Below are positions 13,735-19,472 of a DNA stretch of 19,472 nt, piece after piece (positions within the stretch are counted from its first letter, which is position 1; the number at the start of each line of letters is the position of its first letter). The stretch is from JBDSKH01 sp035556655. Lineage in GTDB: Bacteria; Actinomycetota; Actinomycetes; Actinomycetales; Microbacteriaceae. The stretch covers positions 1-19,472 of the forward strand of contig DATMFW010000082.1 of the NCBI GenBank assembly GCA_035556655.1. Direction: 5' to 3'. The notes under the pieces are model-generated. The model did not search any database. It saw only the letters and a list, made by a program, of their open reading frames with translations, and was not told where the DNA came from. A program made the translations under genes and the position numbers.

Positions 13735-14393
13735 GCCCCGTGGTGGTCGCCGTCGACGGACCCGCCGGCAGCGGCAAGTCCAGCGTGAGCAAAGCCGCCT
13801 CGCGCCGGCTCGGCTACGACTACCTCGACACCGGGGCGGCCTATCGCGCGCTCACCTGGGTCGCGCTCGAGAGCGGCGCCGACACCGCCGACCCGGACGA
13901 GATCGTCGACCTGCTCGACGACTTCCCGTACCGCACCGAGCTCGGCGAGCACGGCACCGTCGTGCGGATCGGCGACCTCGATGTCAGCGACGAGATCCGA
14001 GAGCCGCGGATCAGCGCCGTCGTGAGCGACGTGGCCCGCATCCCGGAGGTGCGGATCGCGCTGAACGACGCCTTCCGCCGGATCATCGCGGGAAGCGTCG
14101 CGCCCGGCATCGTCGTGGAAGGCCGCGACATCACGACGGTGGTCGCCCCGGATGCGGAGGTGCGCATCCTGTTGACCGCCGACGAAGCGGTTAGGATTGC
14201 CAGGCGTTCCGCCGAACTCGCGCCGGATGCCGCCTCCACGGCGGACCAGCTGCGCGAGCGCGACAGGCGGGACGCCCAGGTGGTCGACTTCATGACCGCT
14301 GCGCCCGGCGTCACGACGATCGATTCGACCGACCTCGACTTCGACCAGACGGTGGATGCCGTGGTGCGCCTGGTGCACGAGACGACTTCTTAA
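13731..14393 (+). CDS. cmk: Cytidylate (CMP/dCMP) kinase
   Basis: A 220-aa P-loop kinase that phosphorylates CMP and dCMP for nucleotide recycling. Walker A is GPAGSGKSS (residues 10-18). The nucleotide-binding DTGAAYRALTW segment is at 36-46, EGRDITTVVAPDAEVRILLTA holds the CMP-binding Arg-Asp pair, and a LID-like RIARRSAEL follows. ATG 13731 overlaps the tyrA stop (ATGA). The TAA stop is followed by AAGGA and then der 9 nt later. Length is normal for a standalone Cmk. It is functionally related to pyrG upstream (CTP pool), although in a separate transcription block. Confidence 0.96.
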   Translation: MSPVVVAVDGPAGSGKSSVSKAASRRLGYDYLDTGAAYRALTWVALESGADTADPDEIVDLLDDFPYRTELGEHGTVVRIGDLDVSDEIREPRISAVVSDVARIPEVRIALNDAFRRIIAGSVAPGIVVEGRDITTVVAPDAEVRILLTADEAVRIARRSAELAPDAASTADQLRERDRRDAQVVDFMTAAPGVTTIDSTDLDFDQTVDAVVRLVHETTS

Positions 14394-14402
14394 GGACTCC
14401 CT

Positions 14403-15911
14403 ATGAGCGGCGACGACGAGATCGACGACGCATACGACCCCGAACTCGCTGCGCGGCTCGAGGCGCTCGACCCCGACGAGGCCGAACAGCGCGCCGCCTC
14501 CCTGCGCGCCGGTCTCTCCGACTACGTGCTCGATGAGGAGGACCTCGGGCTGCTCGAGGCCGCCGCCGAGGGCCCCGACGGCATCACCTACCTGCCGGCG
14601 CTGCCGGTGCTCGCGATCGTGGGGCGGCCGAACGTCGGCAAGTCCGCGCTGGTGAACCGCATCCTCGGCCGACGTGAAGCCGTCGTCGAAGACACCCCCG
14701 GCGTCACCCGTGACCGCGTCACCTACAAGGCCGAATGGCTCGGGCGGCGCTTCACCCTCGTCGACACCGGCGGCTGGGAGCCGGACGCCCAGGGCATCAA
14801 CGCCTCCGTCGCCGCCCAGGCCGAGGTCGCCGTCGACCTCGCCGACGCCGTGCTGTTCGTCGTCGACATCAACGTCGGGGCGACCGCGACCGACGAGCAC
14901 GTCGTGAAGATGCTGCGCACGTCGAAGAAGCCGGTGATGCTCGTGGCCAACAAGGCCGACGACGCCATCAAGGATCCGCAGGCCGCCGAGCTCTGGAGCC
15001 TCGGCCTCGGCGAGCCCTGGCCGGTCTCGGCCCTGCACGGTCGCGGGGTCGCCGACCTGCTCGATCACGTGATGACCGTGCTGCCGGAGGTCTCGGCCGT
15101 GGCGAAGGACGAGATCGGCGGGCCCCGCCGCGTCGCCATCATCGGCCGCCCGAACGTCGGCAAGTCGTCGCTGCTGAACAAGGCGGCGGGCGAGGAACGC
15201 GTCGTCGTGAATGAACTCGCCGGCACCACGCGCGATCCCGTCGACGAGCAGGTCGAGCTGGCCGGGAAGATCTGGACCTTCGTCGACACCGCCGGCATCC
15301 GCAAGCGCGTGCACCTGCAGCAGGGGGCCGACTTCTACGCGTCGCTGCGCACCAGTGCGGCCCTGGAGAAGGCAGAGGTCGCCGTCGTCGTGCTCGACGT
15401 CACCGAACCCGTCTCGGTGCAGGACCTGCGCATCATCGACCTCGTCCTCGAATCCGGCCGGGCCCTCGTGCTCGCCTACAACAAGTGGGACCTGCTCGAC
15501 GATGAACGCCGCCGGTATCTCGAGCGCGAGGTCGAGCAGGATCTCGCCCACGTGTCGTGGGCACCGCGGGTCAACATCTCGGCGCGCACCGGCCGGCACC
15601 TGGAGAAGCTCGTCCCCGCCCTCGAGGTCGCTCTCGACAGCTGGGACACCCGCATCCCGACCGGCAAGCTGAACGCGCTCGTCGCCGAGCTGACGGCCGA
15701 GCACCCGCACCCGGTCCGCGGCGGCAAGCAGCCCAGAATCCTGTTCGCCACCCAGGCGGCGACCCGGCCGCCGACGTTCGTCCTGTTCACCACCGGGTTC
15801 CTGGACCCGCAGTATCGCCGGTTCATCCAGCGCCGACTGCGCGAGGTCTACGGGTTCGAGGGCACGCCGATCGTGGTGAACATGCGGGTGCGCGAGAAGC
15901 GCAAGCGCTGA
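14403..15911 (+). CDS. der: Ribosome biogenesis GTPase Der (EngA)
   Basis: A 502-aa GTPase with two tandem G domains, needed for 50S subunit maturation. G domain 1: GRPNVGKS (74-81), DTPGVTRD (97-104), DTGG (121-124), NKAD (183-186). G domain 2: GRPNVGKS (248-255), GTTRD (274-278), DTAGIRKR (295-302), NKWD (360-363). A KH-like C-terminal domain (~385-502) ends with the basic MRVREKRKR. A 65-70 residue acidic N-terminal extension precedes the first G domain, a feature I associate with actinobacterial Der proteins. ATG 14403 has AAGGA at 14392-14396 (6-nt spacing) overlapping the cmk stop. It is the last gene of the parA-to-der series. Confidence 0.97.
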   Translation: MSGDDEIDDAYDPELAARLEALDPDEAEQRAASLRAGLSDYVLDEEDLGLLEAAAEGPDGITYLPALPVLAIVGRPNVGKSALVNRILGRREAVVEDTPGVTRDRVTYKAEWLGRRFTLVDTGGWEPDAQGINASVAAQAEVAVDLADAVLFVVDINVGATATDEHVVKMLRTSKKPVMLVANKADDAIKDPQAAELWSLGLGEPWPVSALHGRGVADLLDHVMTVLPEVSAVAKDEIGGPRRVAIIGRPNVGKSSLLNKAAGEERVVVNELAGTTRDPVDEQVELAGKIWTFVDTAGIRKRVHLQQGADFYASLRTSAALEKAEVAVVVLDVTEPVSVQDLRIIDLVLESGRALVLAYNKWDLLDDERRRYLEREVEQDLAHVSWAPRVNISARTGRHLEKLVPALEVALDSWDTRIPTGKLNALVAELTAEHPHPVRGGKQPRILFATQAATRPPTFVLFTTGFLDPQYRRFIQRRLREVYGFEGTPIVVNMRVREKRKR

Positions 15912-15949
15912 GGCTGGCGCGCCGCAGGCATGCGGAGGATGCTGAAACC

Positions 15950-16369
15950 ATGACAGCGATCCTGAATCCGTACCTGTCTTTCCGCGGCACCGCGCGCGAG
16001 GCGATGGAGTTCTACCGGACGGTGTTCGGCGGCGAGCTCAGCATCATGACGTTCGGCGAGATGGGCGACCCGTATCCGGGTGAGAGCGCGAACGTCATGC
16101 ACGGCCAGCTCGAGACTCCGAGCGGCTTCACGCTCATGGGCGCGGATGTGCCGTCGACGGTGGGATTCGAGCAGGGGCGCAACGTCTTCCAGGTGTCGCT
16201 GAGCGGTGCCAAGAGCGACGAAGCCGAGCTGTGGCGCTACTGGGACGGCCTCGCCGAGGGAGCCCGGATCACCGAGCCCATGGCGGTCGCCCCTTGGGGT
16301 GCCACGTTCGGGATGCTGCGGGACCGGTTCGGGATCGATTGGCTGGTCAACATCAGCGCCGAGGGCTGA
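15950..16369 (+). CDS. VOC superfamily (PhnB-like, glyoxalase-fold) protein
   Basis: A 139-aa protein of the vicinal oxygen chelate fold, PhnB-like. It opens TAILNPYLSFRGTAREAMEFY, contains the FGGELSIMTFGEM strand-helix unit, and ends in WGATFGMLRDRFGIDWLVN, the typical C-terminal signature of this group. These proteins are often annotated as glyoxalase or 3-demethylubiquinone methyltransferase-like, without a known substrate. The metal ligands of true glyoxalases are not obvious, so catalysis is unproven. Two start signals are possible: GGAGG at 15934-15938 (11-nt spacing, its first bases in a small CCGCA-GGCA-TGCGG hairpin), or a leaderless start 6 nt after GATGCT (15938-15943). No terminator is seen between der and this gene. 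It ends 10 bp from the convergent UvrA-like gene. Confidence 0.88.
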   Translation: MTAILNPYLSFRGTAREAMEFYRTVFGGELSIMTFGEMGDPYPGESANVMHGQLETPSGFTLMGADVPSTVGFEQGRNVFQVSLSGAKSDEAELWRYWDGLAEGARITEPMAVAPWGATFGMLRDRFGIDWLVNISAEG

Positions 16370-16379
16370 GGCCGACCGT

Positions 16380-18740
<2,361 letters not shown>

Positions 18741-18754
18741 GTTCCGACAGTATC
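18741..18754 (-). promoter_or_regulatory. -10 box of a putative leaderless promoter for the UvrA-like gene
   Basis: On the minus strand GATACT (18754-18749) is followed by 8 nt and then ATG at 18740, so transcription would start at or next to the start codon. There is no Shine-Dalgarno. A TTGAGA (18781-18776, minus) could be a -35 element, but at 21 bp the spacer is long. Confidence 0.5.
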
Positions 18755-18879
18755 GGCAGCCCCGGACGCGCGGCTTCTCAAATCCTGCTGTCAGTAGCGC
18801 GGGTTGAAACCCGGCTGCCGCGTACCCAGAACCTCCATACAGAGATCTGCGCACACCACAGCCGTAGTTGGATAGGACC
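18755..18879. other. Divergent intergenic region with a short palindrome
   Basis: This non-coding gap separates the UvrA-like gene (minus) from the SEC-C gene (plus). It contains CGGGTT-GA-AACCCG (18800-18813), which could be an operator or a small hairpin. No tRNA, small ORF with a ribosome binding site, or terminator T-run is visible. For the plus-strand gene the only promoter-like candidates are TAGTTG (18865-18870) and TTGGAT (18868-18873), both poor matches. Confidence 0.5.
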
Positions 18880-19209
18880 ATGTGCCCCTGCGGCTCCGGC
18901 CTGCCCTACGACGGATGCTGCGGCCCGCTGCACGCCGGCGCCCCGGCTCCCAGCCCCGAGGCCCTCATGCGCTCGAGGTACAGCGCATTCGCCCGCGGTC
19001 TCGCCGACTACCTGCTGGCCACCTGGCACCCCTCGACTCGCCCCGACACGCTCGAGCTCGACGACACCGTGTGGCGGCGCCTGCAGATCGTCGATGTCTC
19101 GGGAGATGTGGTCGAGTTCTGGGCGTCGTACCGCGGGGGACTGCTGCACGAGCGCTCGCGCTTCGTGCGCGAGGGCGGCCGGTGGTTCTACCTGTCGCCG
19201 GTCGAGTAG
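18880..19209 (+). CDS. YchJ-like (UPF0225) SEC-C motif protein
   Basis: A 109-aa protein that opens directly with the zinc-binding SEC-C motif MCPCGSGLPYDGCCGPLH (Cys 2, 4, 13, 14). The YchJ family region follows (ALMRSRYSAFARGLADYLLATWHPSTRP) and then an NTF2-like beta-sheet end (VVEFWASYRGGLLHERSRFVREGGRWFYL). Function is unknown in this family; the SEC-C motif is a zinc-binding module also found at the SecA C-terminus. ATG 18880 is chosen; an in-frame TTG 18868 would add 4 residues. No Shine-Dalgarno is at proper spacing, so a leaderless or very short leader is likely. It is transcribed divergently from the UvrA-like gene. Confidence 0.92.
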   Translation: MCPCGSGLPYDGCCGPLHAGAPAPSPEALMRSRYSAFARGLADYLLATWHPSTRPDTLELDDTVWRRLQIVDVSGDVVEFWASYRGGLLHERSRFVREGGRWFYLSPVE

Positions 19210-19214
19210 CTGTG

Positions 19215-19251
19215 TTGGTTCAGCAGCGCGCGAAGCGCGCGTGTCGAAACC
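19215..19251. repeat. REP-like imperfect palindrome between ychJ-like gene and tRNA-Pro
   Basis: The element runs from TTGGTT to AAACC. Its core is a perfect hairpin GCGCGC (19226-19231), GAA, GCGCGC (19235-19240), with complementary outer ends GGTT (19217-19220) and AACC (19248-19251). No T-run follows. The pattern GGTT...GCGAAGC...GTCGAAACC resembles short palindromes I recall as scattered between genes in Microbacteriaceae; only one copy is in this window. Confidence 0.45.
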
Positions 19252-19254
19252 GGG

Positions 19255-19260
19255 TAGAGT
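19255..19260 (+). promoter_or_regulatory. -10 box of the probable tRNA-Pro promoter
   Basis: TAGAGT fits TAnnnT and would start transcription near 19267, about 33 nt before the mature tRNA. No convincing -35 is seen; the upstream position is occupied by the palindrome at 19215-19251. Confidence 0.45.
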
Positions 19261-19299
19261 AACTCCTCGGTGCCGCACCCGCGGGAGCAGCACAAGTCA

Positions 19300-19376
19300 C
19301 GGGCTGTGGCGCAGCTTGGTAGCGCACCTGACTGGGGGTCAGGGGGTCGCAGGTTCAAATCCTGTCAGCCCGACCA
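19300..19376 (+). tRNA. tRNA-Pro (anticodon GGG)
   Basis: A full cloverleaf of 77 nt. The acceptor stem CGGGCTG (19300-19306) pairs with CAGCCCG (19366-19372), followed by the discriminator A and an encoded CCA (19374-19376). The anticodon arm CCTGA-CTGGGGG-TCAGG gives anticodon GGG, reading CCC and CCU Pro codons. The T-arm is GCAGG-TTCAAAT-CCTGT with one G-U closing pair. The D-arm carries AGCTTGGTAG. There are no mismatches in the acceptor stem and no intron. Confidence 0.97.
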
Positions 19377-19383
19377 TACGAAA

Positions 19384-19396
19384 TACTCTTGAGCAG
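19384..19396 (+). promoter_or_regulatory. -10 box of a putative leaderless promoter for the right-edge gene
   Basis: TACTCT (19384-19389) fits TAnnnT and is followed by 6 nt and then GTG 19396. There is no Shine-Dalgarno in the 19-bp gap after the tRNA. Any -35 element would have to lie inside the tRNA gene. Confidence 0.5.
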
Positions 19397-19472
19397 TGAC
19401 CGCCGCTTCGCTCGACACCCTGACTCCGGGGCAGCTCCTCGCGCAGTACGCGGCGATCCTCGGCGAGCTACG
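19396..19472 (+). CDS. Hypothetical protein, 5' end only (runs off the window)
   Basis: The visible 25 codons from GTG 19396 translate to MTAASLDTLTPGQLL, then AQYAAILGEL, with the frame open to the window edge. The LTPGQLL...YAAILGELR pattern reminds me of the N-terminus of actinobacterial proteins of unknown function in the DUF6998-like group, but 25 residues cannot prove it. GTG is preferred because it follows a -10 box at leaderless spacing. Codon use (G/C at third positions) supports coding. Confidence 0.6.
   Translation, partial: MTAASLDTLTPGQLLAQYAAILGEL

Noticed and set aside
13089..15710. An 873-codon open frame on the minus strand, opposite tyrA, cmk and der
   Set aside because: It lies wholly antisense to three well-identified genes. 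High-GC DNA with G/C-biased third codon positions opens long shadow frames; its product is Arg/Gly/Asp-rich with no family motif.
18778..18787. TCAAATCCTG, a 10-bp match to the 3' part of tRNA-Pro (19355-19364), followed by TCAG in both; a possible att-like repeat flanking the SEC-C gene
   Set aside because: A single 10-bp identity over this distance is not rare by chance, the match does not extend through the acceptor stem, and no integrase or mobile cargo lies between.
18798..18822. T-arm-like GGGTTGAAACCC followed by GGCTGCCGC, resembling a tRNA 3' end
   Set aside because: The invariant TTC of the T-loop is TTG and no acceptor, D or anticodon arm can be assembled; treated as a plain palindrome.

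Overview
This is a high-GC (about 70 %) stretch of actinobacterial core genome, most likely from the Microbacteriaceae (a Microbacterium-like organism). I infer this from the 23S/5S sequence, the GC-rich codon use, the frequent GTG starts, several apparently leaderless promoters, and gene order. From memory, the order matches the Mycobacterium tuberculosis Rv1691-Rv1713 block: TPR protein, HAD phosphatase, small ORF, tlyA, nadK, recN, pyrG, Nudix, xerD, parA, scpA, scpB, rluB, cmk, der. Here tyrA is inserted before cmk, and the two genes that follow recN in mycobacteria and corynebacteria are missing.

Layout. Positions 1-403 are the 3' end of a 23S rRNA gene, beginning at E. coli-equivalent C2501. 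A spacer with small hairpins, a 5S rRNA gene (520-637) and a strong hairpin (649-690) follow. Only 25 bp after that hairpin a tightly packed plus-strand series begins. Block 1 (716-6251) holds an RG-rich TPR protein, a HAD-IIA phosphatase, a 57-aa protein, tlyA, nadK and recN. Block 2 (6305-9535) holds pyrG, a Nudix hydrolase and xerD, and starts at an apparently leaderless GTG. Block 3 (9601-15911) holds parA, scpA, scpB, rluB, tyrA, cmk and der, again from an apparently leaderless start and with repeated 4-nt stop/start overlaps. A small VOC (PhnB-like) protein follows at 15950-16369. A UvrA-like twin-ATPase gene without a UvrB-binding insertion lies convergently on the minus strand (16380-18740). 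Divergent from it is a YchJ-type SEC-C protein (18880-19209). Then come a REP-like palindrome, tRNA-Pro(GGG) (19300-19376), and the first codons of a gene that runs off the right edge.

How the genes fit together. Four themes recur. Ribosome and rRNA biology: 23S/5S, TlyA rRNA 2'-O-methyltransferase, RluB pseudouridine synthase, Der GTPase. Chromosome maintenance: RecN, XerD, ParA-like ATPase, condensin partners ScpA/ScpB. Nucleotide supply: NAD kinase, CTP synthase, ADP-ribose-type Nudix hydrolase, CMP kinase. Aromatic amino acid synthesis: TyrA.

No mobile element, CRISPR array, phage gene, toxin-antitoxin pair or defence system is visible, and I see no new multi-gene system. The points most worth a second look are regulatory. 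The block that contains an rRNA-methyltransferase gene seems to lack its own promoter directly behind an rRNA operon and may depend on read-through. Several start codons sit 6-8 nt after a -10 box. A palindrome lies upstream of parA-scpAB, and a REP-like element lies before the tRNA.
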